Origin: Deltaproteobacteria bacterium
Lineage (GTDB): Bacteria; Desulfobacterota; RBG-13-43-22
Assembly (NCBI GenBank): GCA_016219225.1
Contig: JACRBX010000329.1
Coordinates: 1 to 41,638, forward strand
Direction of reading: 5' to 3'
Length of the DNA stretch: 41,638 nt
Shown here in pieces: positions 25,541 through 33,840 of the stretch (positions are counted from its first letter, which is position 1; every line of letters starts with the position of its first letter). Made by a program: the position numbers and the translations under genes. The notes under the pieces were generated by a model. It had not been told where the DNA came from. It worked only from the letters and a program-made list of their open reading frames with translations, and ran no database searches.

Positions 25541-25662
25541 CCCATCCCAAGATCTTCAATAGTTGCTCGTTACTTGTTACTCTTTACTCGTTGAAACCCA
25601 ATTTCAGGCTTCGTGGCGCCCCCCAAGTGGCATGAGGGTTTAGAGAGAATGCCTTCTTTTTC

Positions 25663-25691
25663 TTGACACCAGGTCCCTATCTTCCTATGAT
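25663..25691 (+). promoter_or_regulatory. Sigma-70-type promoter for HAD-LysR genes
   Basis: TTGACA (25663-25668), 17-base spacer, TATGAT (25686-25691). It is preceded by a TTCGTGGCGCCCC motif near 25614. The 426-base gap 25467-25892 otherwise holds the terminator and the hairpins. Confidence 0.65.
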
Positions 25692-25761
25692 AGGTCCGAA
25701 ATAGAGATAACCATTAAGGTTCTTTCAAAAATCTAAATTATGCAAAACTATAACCCAATAG

Positions 25762-25859
25762 GTCAGCCCCGCCCGGGCGGGGCTGACTGTTTAATGGTTT
25801 CAACACAATCGGCCTTCGGCCGATCCGACTCTTGTCAGGCAGGATGCCTGACCTATTTT
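25762..25859. repeat. Cluster of three hairpins
   Basis: GTCAGCCCCGCCC-GGGCGGGGCTGAC (25762-25787) is a perfect palindrome. ATCGGCCTTCGGCCGAT lies at about 25808-25825, and GTCAGGCA-gga-TGCCTGAC (about 25836-25854) is followed by CTATT. The last is the reverse complement of the hairpin at 13985. Confidence 0.7.
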
Positions 25860-25892
25860 AACCAAATTTAAACATTCGCAAGAGGTTCCATT

Positions 25893-26612
25893 ATGAATGG
25901 TCTAAAGAAGTCCGACAGGGATAGTAGTCAAAAAACCCTGGGGGTAAAGGAAATATTTTTCGATTTCGAAGGAACTCTGGTAGATTTTCAGTGGCAACTG
26001 GTACCGGCAGTCCATGAATGTTTATCGGCACTCATGAAGGCCGGCTTCAAAAAAGAGTGGTACGGAGCCAATCCAAGTTATGCCCATATTTACAACCACA
26101 CTTTTGATCTTATCCGGAAGGGGGAGGTCCAGGACGAAGCTTCCCCGGCTTTGGCCATTATAAGCACCATTTACGACCGATACGACGCCGACGCCTTGTC
26201 CCGCTGGAATCTTTACCCTGATACGCTGGATGGTCTTGAAATGCTCGGAAAGCAGGGATTTCGAATGGGCATAGTAAGCAATATAGGCACGCAGGCCCTC
26301 CGAAAGGCCATGGACCGGCTGGATCTTTCGGGTCGCTTAGAGGTGGTGATATCCCGTAATGACGTAAAACACATCAAGCCCCACCCCGAGGGACTGATCA
26401 AAGCCGCCGAAACGCTCCAGGTCGTTCCGGCACAGATCGTATTTATCGGGGATTCCAGAAATGACGTCCAGGCGGCCCGGGCCGCCGGTATGTTGGCCGT
26501 TTACCTTCGTGGAGGGGAAGATTCACCTGAAGACATGGCCCGATTCCCGGCCGATCTCGATATAGACCACCTCGGTCAATTGCCGCCTCTCCTTTCCCGG
26601 ATCATCCCTTGA
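25893..26612 (+). CDS. HAD-superfamily hydrolase (phosphatase), module B
   Basis: A 239-residue HAD hydrolase. Motif I is FFDFEGTLVDF with nucleophile Asp24, but the usual second Asp is Glu26 (DxE instead of DxD). Motif II is GIVSNIG, motif III the Lys in VKHIKPHPEG, and motif IV FIGDSRNDVQAARAAG. HAD phosphatases hydrolyse phosphate monoesters; the delta subunit of phenylphosphate carboxylase (PpcD) is also a HAD protein, so this may be its counterpart, acting on an aryl phosphate. A generic phosphoglycolate-phosphatase-like enzyme is the alternative. Followed within 30 bases by the LysR gene. Confidence 0.8.
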   Translation: MNGLKKSDRDSSQKTLGVKEIFFDFEGTLVDFQWQLVPAVHECLSALMKAGFKKEWYGANPSYAHIYNHTFDLIRKGEVQDEASPALAIISTIYDRYDADALSRWNLYPDTLDGLEMLGKQGFRMGIVSNIGTQALRKAMDRLDLSGRLEVVISRNDVKHIKPHPEGLIKAAETLQVVPAQIVFIGDSRNDVQAARAAGMLAVYLRGGEDSPEDMARFPADLDIDHLGQLPPLLSRIIP

Positions 26613-26640
26613 CTCCAGAAATTCTCCTGAGGTGACAGGC

Positions 26641-27588
26641 ATGATCAATTTTAACCAGCTTAGGATCTTCTACCAGGCAGCCAAATATCAGAGTTGCACG
26701 GTTGCCGCCAAAAAGCTTTTCATCACCCAACCGGCGGTCACGGCTCAAGTGAAGGCCTTCGAAGATTCCTGCAATCTCCGGCTGTTTAAAAAAAGGGGGC
26801 GAAAGATCTATCTGACCGATGAAGGGAAAAAACTATATCAATATGCCAATCAAATTTTTGAATATGAGAAAGAAATCGAAGATATCATCGAGGATATGCG
26901 GGCCTTAAAGACCGGCGTATTGAAATTGGGAACCACCAAAACCTATGCCCGGACCTACATGCCCATTTTTATCACCAGATTCAGACAATCTTACCCCCAC
27001 ATCAAGATCCACCTCAATGAAGGCAGTTCTCTCGAAATGGCCAACAGCCTCCTGGATTTTCAAAACGAGATTGCCATCATCGCTAAAATTGAAGACAATC
27101 CCCAGATCTGTTATGTCCCCTTTTGCCGGGAGGATATTTTGGTTCTCATGCCTCCGGATCATGCCCTCGCCAAAAAGAGATCCGTGACGTTAGCTGAAAT
27201 CGCTCAGGAACCGATCATCATCAAGGAGAGGGGTTCCGGCACCCGGAAAGCCTTGGATGAAGCTTTGGCCCAAAAGGGGATTGTCCCCAATATTTCCATG
27301 GAAACAACCAATACCGACTTCATCAAACAACTGGTCATTCGTGGGGCGGGGATCTCTTTTTTGGTAAAATCAGGAATCTTAAAAGAACTTGAAGAAGGGA
27401 AACTGGTCACCGTTCCCATAAAAGACTGCCAAATTCACTCGGATGTCAACCTCGCCTATTTGAGAACCCAGCATCTCTCAACGCCGGCCCAAGCCTTTCT
27501 CGAACTCCTGAAAGGCTTATCTTTGGAAGAGTCCCCCCTTCAGAATATAGAGTGTTTGATTAACAGGATGGCTGTCCCCTCCCGCTGA
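26641..27588 (+). CDS. LysR-family transcriptional regulator (module B)
   Basis: A 315-residue LysR regulator closely related to the one at 4226-5173 across its full length (HTH CTVAAKKLFITQPAVTAQVK; shared FKKRGRKIYLTDEGK and LGTTKTYAR). The start ATG at 26641 aligns with the paralogue and has a GAGG site; a GTG at 26632 would only add three residues. It lies in the middle of module B with ppsA2 and ppsB2 upstream and ubiD2 downstream, both having palindromes of the form CATAA-N7-TTATG in front, plausible binding sites for this protein. Confidence 0.92.
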   Translation: MINFNQLRIFYQAAKYQSCTVAAKKLFITQPAVTAQVKAFEDSCNLRLFKKRGRKIYLTDEGKKLYQYANQIFEYEKEIEDIIEDMRALKTGVLKLGTTKTYARTYMPIFITRFRQSYPHIKIHLNEGSSLEMANSLLDFQNEIAIIAKIEDNPQICYVPFCREDILVLMPPDHALAKKRSVTLAEIAQEPIIIKERGSGTRKALDEALAQKGIVPNISMETTNTDFIKQLVIRGAGISFLVKSGILKELEEGKLVTVPIKDCQIHSDVNLAYLRTQHLSTPAQAFLELLKGLSLEESPLQNIECLINRMAVPSR

Positions 27589-27815
27589 AAGGTCAGGGGG
27601 CAGGGGCCGGGGGCCGGGGGCCGGCAAAAAAACCGTGATGCTTTCTGAGGTATGAGGGTTTAAAACCAAAAGGAAGTTCGGAGTTCGGAGAAACACGTTT
27701 TCCTCTTCCGTGGTAACACAAAAAATATTTCAAGATGCAAGTTTCAAGTTCGGAGGACAGCGGAAGATATATGATTTTCCCCCGGCCCCCGATCCCTGCC
27801 CCCTGATCCCCAAAC
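27588..27815. repeat. Inverted low-complexity array (GGGGCCGG / CCCCGGCC)
   Basis: GGGGGCAGGGGCCGGGGG-type units (27595-27625) and their complement (about 27778-27810) flank a segment with TTCGGAGTTCGGAG units. The 351-base gap before ubiD2 has no gene. Confidence 0.65.
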
Positions 27816-27839
27816 ATTATCTTCAATAAACAACCCATC

Positions 27840-27883
27840 CATAACTATTCCTTATGAGTTCCATAAAAATTATGAAATTGACA
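27840..27883 (+). promoter_or_regulatory. Putative LysR operator upstream of ubiD2
   Basis: CATAA-N7-TTATG (27840-27856) has its centre 30 bases before a TTGACA (27878-27883), the same spacing as at 20391/20432. A second CATAA-AAA-TTATG lies between (27862-27874). The -10 is weak. Confidence 0.45.
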
Positions 27884-27939
27884 AAATGGGTAAAATGAAT
27901 CATTCAGAAATCATATTTTAATTTAAGGAGGCTATTAAA

Positions 27940-29340
27940 ATGAAAGACCTGAGAGAATTTATCGCCAAGTGTGAGGAAAGAGGGATTCTGCATCGGATCA
28001 AGGCTGAAGTGGATTGGGATCTTGAAGCCTCCCATATCGCCAAGCTGAATGAAGAAAACAAGGGGCCGGCCCTGTTGTTTGAGAACATTAAGGGATATAG
28101 TTCGCCCCTCCTGATGAGCACCTGCACCACTACGGAAAGACTGGCCATCATCATGGGTATGCCTCCGGACTCCACCCTGGTCCAGCTCATGGAACAGTGG
28201 GTTGAGAAGGGGAAAAAAGGGATCCCGCCGAAACTTGTGGATTCCGGCCCCTGTAAAGAGAACAAGATGACCGGCGATGCCGTGGACCTCTTCAAATTCC
28301 CGGCGCCTAAGTTCTATCCCCGGGACGGCGGCCGATTCTTCGGCACGGCTCACTTTGTGGTCACCAAAGACCCGGACTCCGGTTGGGTCAACCTGGGAAC
28401 CTACCGGCTTCAGTTGCTGGGGAAAAACATCCTGGGCACCCAGTTTATCAAAGGGAAACATTCCGATATCATGCTCAAGAAATACCAGGCCATGAAAAAG
28501 CCTATGCCCGTAGCGGTGGTCGTGGGCTGCGATCCTCTTTTGTTCATCATGGGTGGGGCCAGACTCTCCGCTTTTGTGTCTGAATACGATCTGGCCGGCT
28601 CCATAAGGAATGAGCCCATCGAGGTGGTCCAGTGCGAGACCAATGACCTGATCGTTCCGGCCACGGCCGAGATTGTCGTTGAGGGCGAAGTGGATGCCGA
28701 GGCCTTTATGCCCGAAGGTCCTTTCGGGGAATATACCGGTTATTATTCCGGCGTCGGCACCGACCCCAGAAATTTTATCAAGGTCAATTGTGTGACCCAC
28801 CGGAACAATCCCATCTTCATGTCCACCACCGTCGGCCGGGCCGTGACCGATTCTCATATGGCCCTGGCCCTGGCCTATGGTGCTTCCCTCTGGCAGCAGC
28901 TCGTGGACATGAAAATCCCCGGCCTCAAAGCGGTTTATTGTCCTCCTGAAGCTGCCGGACGCTTTCTCGCTATCATTTCCGTGAAGCAGATGTATCCGGG
29001 ACATGCCGACCAAATCCTGACGGCGGCCATCTCCACGGAGATGGGGGCCTACGGTCTCAAGACCGTCATCGTGGTCGATGATGACATCGATCCCTGGGAT
29101 ATCCCCCGGGTCATGTATGCCCTGGCCTTCCGGTTTCAGCCGAACCGATCCCAGGTCATCAAACGGGGAAGGTCCACACCCCTGGACCCGTCTCTCCCTA
29201 TTGATCAGAGGTGGATCACCGGCAGGCTCCTGCTCGATGCCACCATTCCTTATGATTGGAAGGAAAAACCGATTCCCATCGTCCTGGATTCGGATATGGT
29301 CAAGCGGGTTCAGGGTCGATGGTCAGAACTCGGGTTTTAA
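27940..29340 (+). CDS. UbiD-family prenyl-FMN (de)carboxylase, module B
   Basis: A 466-residue paralogue of 9430-10830, equal in length and alignable without gaps. Catalytic residues Asn151, Arg156, Glu259 and Glu264 are all kept (VNLGTYRLQ, MPEGPFGEYTGYY). Identity to the module A copy is very high (about 85% by eye) and nearly total around residues 240-310, where even the DNA is almost the same. Likely a prFMN-dependent aryl-phosphate carboxylase relying on the single UbiX encoded in module A. A TAAGGAGG site precedes the ATG, and a LysR-type palindrome lies upstream. Confidence 0.88.
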   Translation: MKDLREFIAKCEERGILHRIKAEVDWDLEASHIAKLNEENKGPALLFENIKGYSSPLLMSTCTTTERLAIIMGMPPDSTLVQLMEQWVEKGKKGIPPKLVDSGPCKENKMTGDAVDLFKFPAPKFYPRDGGRFFGTAHFVVTKDPDSGWVNLGTYRLQLLGKNILGTQFIKGKHSDIMLKKYQAMKKPMPVAVVVGCDPLLFIMGGARLSAFVSEYDLAGSIRNEPIEVVQCETNDLIVPATAEIVVEGEVDAEAFMPEGPFGEYTGYYSGVGTDPRNFIKVNCVTHRNNPIFMSTTVGRAVTDSHMALALAYGASLWQQLVDMKIPGLKAVYCPPEAAGRFLAIISVKQMYPGHADQILTAAISTEMGAYGLKTVIVVDDDIDPWDIPRVMYALAFRFQPNRSQVIKRGRSTPLDPSLPIDQRWITGRLLLDATIPYDWKEKPIPIVLDSDMVKRVQGRWSELGF

Positions 29341-29380
29341 AACAACAACGTGTTCCCCATGAGGAAAGAGGTGCGTTAAT

Positions 29381-31045
29381 ATGAAACCTGTACGTTATGA
29401 TGCGGCAGAAATTGAAAGATATCTGAAAGAGGGCTATTGGGATAAATCGATTCTTTCTGATCACTGGGAAAAAAATGCCAGAAAGTGGCCTGACAAAGTT
29501 GCCCTGGTGGATTCAGCCGGAGGCCGGCTGACCTGGAAAGAGGCGACGGACAGGATTGACCGGATTGCCTATGCCCTGGTTAATGAGGTGCAGTTGAAAC
29601 GGGATGACAAACTGATGGTCCAACTGCCTAATTGTGTGGAGCAGGTCCTGGTGCGTCTGGCCTGCCAAAAAGCGGGCGTCATTGCCATTCCGGAAATGAC
29701 CACCTTTCGCCAGGCGGAGATCCTGGATATTGCCACGAAAACGGAGGCCACGGGGATTGTAATCCCCAGAGAATACCGGAAATTCGACCATTATGAGATG
29801 GCCAAGGACCTTCAGCGGGAATTACCGAACCTGAAGCATATTATTGTGGTCGGCCAGGATGTACCAAAGGACTGCATCTCCCTGCAAAAAATCATGGATT
29901 ATCCTTACGAACAGAAATACGATCCCCTCGACCTGGTGTCCAGAAAAATGGATGCCGTGGAAGAAGTAGGGTTCCTGGTGACGACGACCGGAACCACCGG
30001 GCTTCCCAAGCTCATTGAACACCGGATTGCGGCCCGGGACATATGGACCGCCAAGGCCCACATCAGGAACTGGGAACTGGGTCCCGAAGATTGCGTCCTG
30101 GCTATCGCCCCCATTGCCGGGGCAACCGGGGGTACACCAACCTATGTAACGGCCCCGGTGGCCGGGGCGAAGATTGCCTTGGAATATCAGTTCACCGGCG
30201 AAGAGACCCTGGCCTTTATGGAAAAAGAAAAGGTCACCCTCATCGCCCTGGTCCCGACCCAATTGGCAGGGCTTCTGGAATTGCCTGTGGACAAGTATGA
30301 TCTTTCTTCTTTGCGCATCATCAAGACGGCCGGAGGTTATCTCCCTCCCCCTCTGGCAAAAAAAGCGGAAGAGACCTTCGGCTGCCCTATCCTCGGAACC
30401 TACGGCACCCAGGATACGGGTTCCATTTCGGGGGTGCCAATAACCGCTTCTGAGGAGCAGAGATACACCACGGTCGGCCGATTACACCCGGGGATTGATA
30501 TAAAGATTCTGGACGACTCCGGAAAACAGGTTGAGCCGGGAGGCGTGGGAACACTCTGGTTCAAAGGCCCAGGGAACTCTATCGGATACTATAAGGATAT
30601 CGAGAAGACCATGACTGAAGCCTTTGATAAGGATGGGTTTGCCACACCGGGGGATCTGGTCACCCTGGCCGAAGACGGCTACTTGAAAATCATGGGCAGA
30701 AAAAAGAATATCATCATCCGCGGCGGACAGAATATCTATCCCAAAGAAATCGAGGATTATCTTCTGACCAGTCCCAAGGTAACCAATGTGGCCGTTGTGC
30801 CTATGCCCGACCCGACCATGGGCGAGAAGGCTTGTGCCTTCGTGACGCTCAAGAAGGGTGAACATCTCAGTTTCGCGGAGATGATCGATTTTTTGAAGAC
30901 CAAAAAAATCGCCCCTTTTAAGCTCCCCGAAAGGCTGGAGGTATTGGAAGCCCTGCCTCTCGTGGGGGAAAGCGGCAAGATCGACAACAAGGCCATGGTT
31001 AAGATCGTTACGGAAAAGCTTAAACAGGAAGGCCAGATCCAATGA
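29381..31045 (+). CDS. AMP-forming aryl-acid ligase (ANL superfamily), module B
   Basis: A 554-residue acyl-adenylating enzyme, paralogue of 10906-12561. Motifs: VTTTGTTGLPKLIEHR, LGTYGTQDTGSISG, TPGDLVTL, the hinge GRKKNIIIRGGQNIYPKEIE and the catalytic-Lys region GESGKIDNKAM. The N-terminus (EGYWDKSILSDHWEKNARK) again resembles dihydroxybenzoate-type ligases. It should activate the aromatic acid made by UbiD2. It begins 40 bases after ubiD2 and is followed tightly by a phosphatase gene and the Tm-1 gene, forming a four-gene operon. Confidence 0.87.
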   Translation: MKPVRYDAAEIERYLKEGYWDKSILSDHWEKNARKWPDKVALVDSAGGRLTWKEATDRIDRIAYALVNEVQLKRDDKLMVQLPNCVEQVLVRLACQKAGVIAIPEMTTFRQAEILDIATKTEATGIVIPREYRKFDHYEMAKDLQRELPNLKHIIVVGQDVPKDCISLQKIMDYPYEQKYDPLDLVSRKMDAVEEVGFLVTTTGTTGLPKLIEHRIAARDIWTAKAHIRNWELGPEDCVLAIAPIAGATGGTPTYVTAPVAGAKIALEYQFTGEETLAFMEKEKVTLIALVPTQLAGLLELPVDKYDLSSLRIIKTAGGYLPPPLAKKAEETFGCPILGTYGTQDTGSISGVPITASEEQRYTTVGRLHPGIDIKILDDSGKQVEPGGVGTLWFKGPGNSIGYYKDIEKTMTEAFDKDGFATPGDLVTLAEDGYLKIMGRKKNIIIRGGQNIYPKEIEDYLLTSPKVTNVAVVPMPDPTMGEKACAFVTLKKGEHLSFAEMIDFLKTKKIAPFKLPERLEVLEALPLVGESGKIDNKAMVKIVTEKLKQEGQIQ

Positions 31046-31072
31046 TCTCTTGGCGGAGGCCGAGTTGTAATC

Positions 31073-31669
31073 ATGTCTGTCAAATCTGAGACCCGAAAGA
31101 AAAAAAATATCCTCTTCGTCTGTTGCGGCAATCGGGAAAGAAGTTTAATCGCTGAAAACCTGCTTGGCCGGAAACTGGAAATGAAATGTCCTCAACTCTC
31201 AGAGAAGGTGGATATCGGTTCGGCGGGTATCTTCCCCAAGGCCTACCTGGAGCAGGCCCGAAAACTCGGGGTCACTTTTGTGGCCCCTTATTTCGGGAAA
31301 AGCCCCAACATCTATGCCGCCAAGTACCTGGCCGGGAAGGGCATAGATGTTTCCCTATACCATTCCAGAGAACTGACCAAAAGAATGCTCAGGAAGGCCG
31401 ATCTGGTCCTGGCCATGGACAGGGTCTTAAAAAACGAAATACTCGGCCTGCAGGCTAAGACTTCGGCTGAGATAGGGGTCTTGAAGGAGTATATCTTTGG
31501 CCCTGACTGCCCGCATCCGAATATCGGCGATCCCATGAAATTTCCGGAAATCGACCCAAAAACCGGGGCCTGGATCTGGCCGGAAGGCTATGCCGACGAT
31601 TATATCCTGGAAATAGAGCGATGCTTCTCCCAAGGGTTGGAAAAATTCGTGGACTTTATTGAAGGTTAG
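31073..31669 (+). CDS. Low-molecular-weight protein-tyrosine-phosphatase-like protein
   Basis: A 198-residue protein of the LMW-PTP fold. The N-terminal P-loop VCCGNRERS gives Cys17-x5-Arg23, and a DP motif (IGDPMKFPE) near residue 150 provides the general acid, so it appears catalytically complete. It is somewhat longer than typical members (about 150 residues), with extra sequence in the middle. Members hydrolyse phosphotyrosine and small aryl phosphates. It is embedded between the ligase (27-base gap) and Tm-1 (3-base gap) genes, so a role in the aryl-phosphate pathway, rather than general signalling, is plausible but unproven. Confidence 0.75.
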   Translation: MSVKSETRKKKNILFVCCGNRERSLIAENLLGRKLEMKCPQLSEKVDIGSAGIFPKAYLEQARKLGVTFVAPYFGKSPNIYAAKYLAGKGIDVSLYHSRELTKRMLRKADLVLAMDRVLKNEILGLQAKTSAEIGVLKEYIFGPDCPHPNIGDPMKFPEIDPKTGAWIWPEGYADDYILEIERCFSQGLEKFVDFIEG

Positions 31670-31672
31670 ATT

Positions 31673-32914
31673 ATGGACAAAAATATCCTGATTATGGCCA
31701 CCCTGGATACCAAGGAAGAAGAGGTCAGGTATTTGCAGGAGAAGATCCGGTCCCTGGGGCTTAATCCACATATCATGGATATGGCCATGCGGGGGGGAAA
31801 ACCTTCCAGGGCGGATATCACTCCGGGCCAGATAGCGCAAGCCGGCAGAAGCAGCTTAGAGGAAATACACAACTCCTGCGATCGGGAGGCGGTTACCAGG
31901 ATCATGCTCAAGGGGGCTAAACGTCTTGTCCTGGAGCGGTTCGAAAAGGGTAAAATCGATGGTACCATTGCTATCGGAGGCTCCAGCGGATCTCTGATGG
32001 CCACAGAAATTATGCATTCTCTTCCCTTCGGGATTCCCAAGGTCATGGTTTCCTGTACGGCGTCCATTCCCGGTCTTTCTACCAAGTACATCAAAACCTC
32101 CGATTTGGTTCTTTTTCATTCGGTCATAGAAATATTCGGCCTTTCGGATATCCTGAAAAACATCCTGGACCGGGCCGCCTGTGCCCTGGCGGGAATGGTC
32201 CAGGGGGTGGTCACACTGCCGGTATCCAATAAAAGCAAGGCCATCGCCATGACCATGCTCAGCCCTTCTGAACGGTGCGCTGCAGCGGTGAAAGCGGCTC
32301 TTGAAAAAGAAGGTTTCCAGGTCATCGGCCTTACCGCCACCGGGGTCGGGGACCGGGCCATGGAAGATATGATTGCACAGGGTTTCTTTCAGGGCGTCAT
32401 TGATCTCACGCCCGGGGGAGTGGGGGAGCATCTTTTCGGTTTTATGCGGGATGCCGGGCCGCATCGATTGGAAGCGGCCGGAAGGAAAGGCATCCCCCAG
32501 ATCGTTTCGACCTGCAGCGTGAACCATATGACGCCGGCCAAGTCCAAATATAAACCGGAATACCATGAGCGGCGTAAATACAACCTGGACGGTTTTCGAA
32601 CCTGGTTACGTCTTTCACCGGATGAACTGCGGCAGGTTGCCGGAGTCTTTGCGGAAAAACTGAATTCCGCCAAAGGGCCTGTCAAGATCATGATCCCGCT
32701 GCAAGGCTGGTCATCGGTGGATAGGCCGGGAACTCCCACCTATGATCCCGAAGAAGACCGCCTATTTTCCGAGGAACTCCGTCGCAGGCTGAACCCGGAA
32801 ATCGGGATCATCGAGGTTGATGCCAATCTGGAGGACCCGCTATTCGCCGAGGCCGTTTCCAGGGAGGCCTTAAGCCTCTTTACACAAAGGCCATCTCAGA
32901 CTCCTGATCTATAG
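31673..32914 (+). CDS. Tm-1-like / UPF0261 ATP-binding-domain protein, module B
   Basis: A 413-residue paralogue of 12685-13911: MATLDTKEEEVRYLQEKI start, GTIAIGGSSGSLMATEIM, LPFGIPKVMVSCTASIPGLS, TATGVGDRAMEDMIAQGFFQ, DLTPGGVGEHLFGF, RLEAAGRKGIPQI and PLQGWSSVDRPG. It starts 3 bases after the phosphatase gene stop, so it is certainly co-transcribed. Conservation of this poorly understood family in both modules is the best evidence that it belongs to the pathway. The ending converges on the enoyl-CoA hydratase gene. Confidence 0.85.
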   Translation: MDKNILIMATLDTKEEEVRYLQEKIRSLGLNPHIMDMAMRGGKPSRADITPGQIAQAGRSSLEEIHNSCDREAVTRIMLKGAKRLVLERFEKGKIDGTIAIGGSSGSLMATEIMHSLPFGIPKVMVSCTASIPGLSTKYIKTSDLVLFHSVIEIFGLSDILKNILDRAACALAGMVQGVVTLPVSNKSKAIAMTMLSPSERCAAAVKAALEKEGFQVIGLTATGVGDRAMEDMIAQGFFQGVIDLTPGGVGEHLFGFMRDAGPHRLEAAGRKGIPQIVSTCSVNHMTPAKSKYKPEYHERRKYNLDGFRTWLRLSPDELRQVAGVFAEKLNSAKGPVKIMIPLQGWSSVDRPGTPTYDPEEDRLFSEELRRRLNPEIGIIEVDANLEDPLFAEAVSREALSLFTQRPSQTPDL

Positions 32915-32961
32915 GAAAGGTCTTCGACTTTCCGGGCTATGATTCTTCCTGGAATCTTTGG

Positions 32962-33759
32962 CTATTTTTTCGAAAAAGACTCTATACGATCATGGAAAGC
33001 TCCGGAGAAGATCATGAGCACCTGGTTCCGGTTTTCCACTTCAAGGGCCGAGGCCAAAGAAGCGGTCTCCAGGTTATGATCCAAAACCTTTTTAGTCAGC
33101 TTCAGACCGCCGACACTCTTATTGATCATCATCCGGGCATAGATCAAGGCCTCTTGGACCAATTTTTCGTGGTCCACTACTTTACTGACCAAACCCATTC
33201 GCTCGGCTTCATGGGCCAGGACTTTTCGACCGGTCAGGAGAATTTCTGACGCCCGGGAGAGGCCGATCAACCGGGGAAGCAGATAAGAAGACCCCATCTC
33301 CCCACCGGAAAGACCGATATTGATAAAGGAGGCTACGAAATAGGCCTCCGGCGAGGCCAGGCGAATATCGGCCCCCAGGGCCAGGGCCATTCCCCCTCCG
33401 GCAGCCGGTCCGTTCACCGCGGCGATCACCGGCTGGGGGATATTCCGGAGGCCCGAAATGAGACCGGCATACCTTTCCTGGACCAGTCGGAGAAACGATT
33501 CCGGATTGGATACGGCAGCGCTGTTGCTACCGGCCTCGCTCAGGTCAGCACCGGAACAAAACCCACGTCCCTGACCGGTAAGGATAACAACCCTCAGGGA
33601 ATCGTCCTTCGCTAACATCGTGAACAGCTCATCCAATTCCTCGACCATCTCCCTATTCATGGCATTCAGTTTTTCCGGCCGGTTCAAGGTGATAAGCCCT
33701 ACTTGTGGTTCTATCTCTTCGAACAAAAAAGTGTTGTAAGCCTTTAATTCCATATACAT
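32962..33759 (-). CDS. Enoyl-CoA hydratase/isomerase (crotonase) family
   Basis: A 265-residue crotonase-fold protein. Oxyanion-hole segments GRGFCSGADLSE and NGPAAGGGMALALGADIRLAS, and the GLSGGEMGSSYLLPRLIG region, are typical. Members hydrate or isomerise acyl-CoA thioesters. Transcribed opposite to module B and converging on Tm-1 with 47 bases between; it could serve downstream ring-cleavage/beta-oxidation steps but the link is only positional. The first ATG (33759) is used; the third codon is another Met. Confidence 0.88.
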   Translation of the reverse strand: MYMELKAYNTFLFEEIEPQVGLITLNRPEKLNAMNREMVEELDELFTMLAKDDSLRVVILTGQGRGFCSGADLSEAGSNSAAVSNPESFLRLVQERYAGLISGLRNIPQPVIAAVNGPAAGGGMALALGADIRLASPEAYFVASFINIGLSGGEMGSSYLLPRLIGLSRASEILLTGRKVLAHEAERMGLVSKVVDHEKLVQEALIYARMMINKSVGGLKLTKKVLDHNLETASLASALEVENRNQVLMIFSGAFHDRIESFSKK

Positions 33760-33840
33760 TTCCCCTTCTTCGACGAGAAGTCAATTATGGATTGCGGGTT
33801 TATTCTGAATTCCGGCTCCTGGATTCTGGATTCCAAACTT

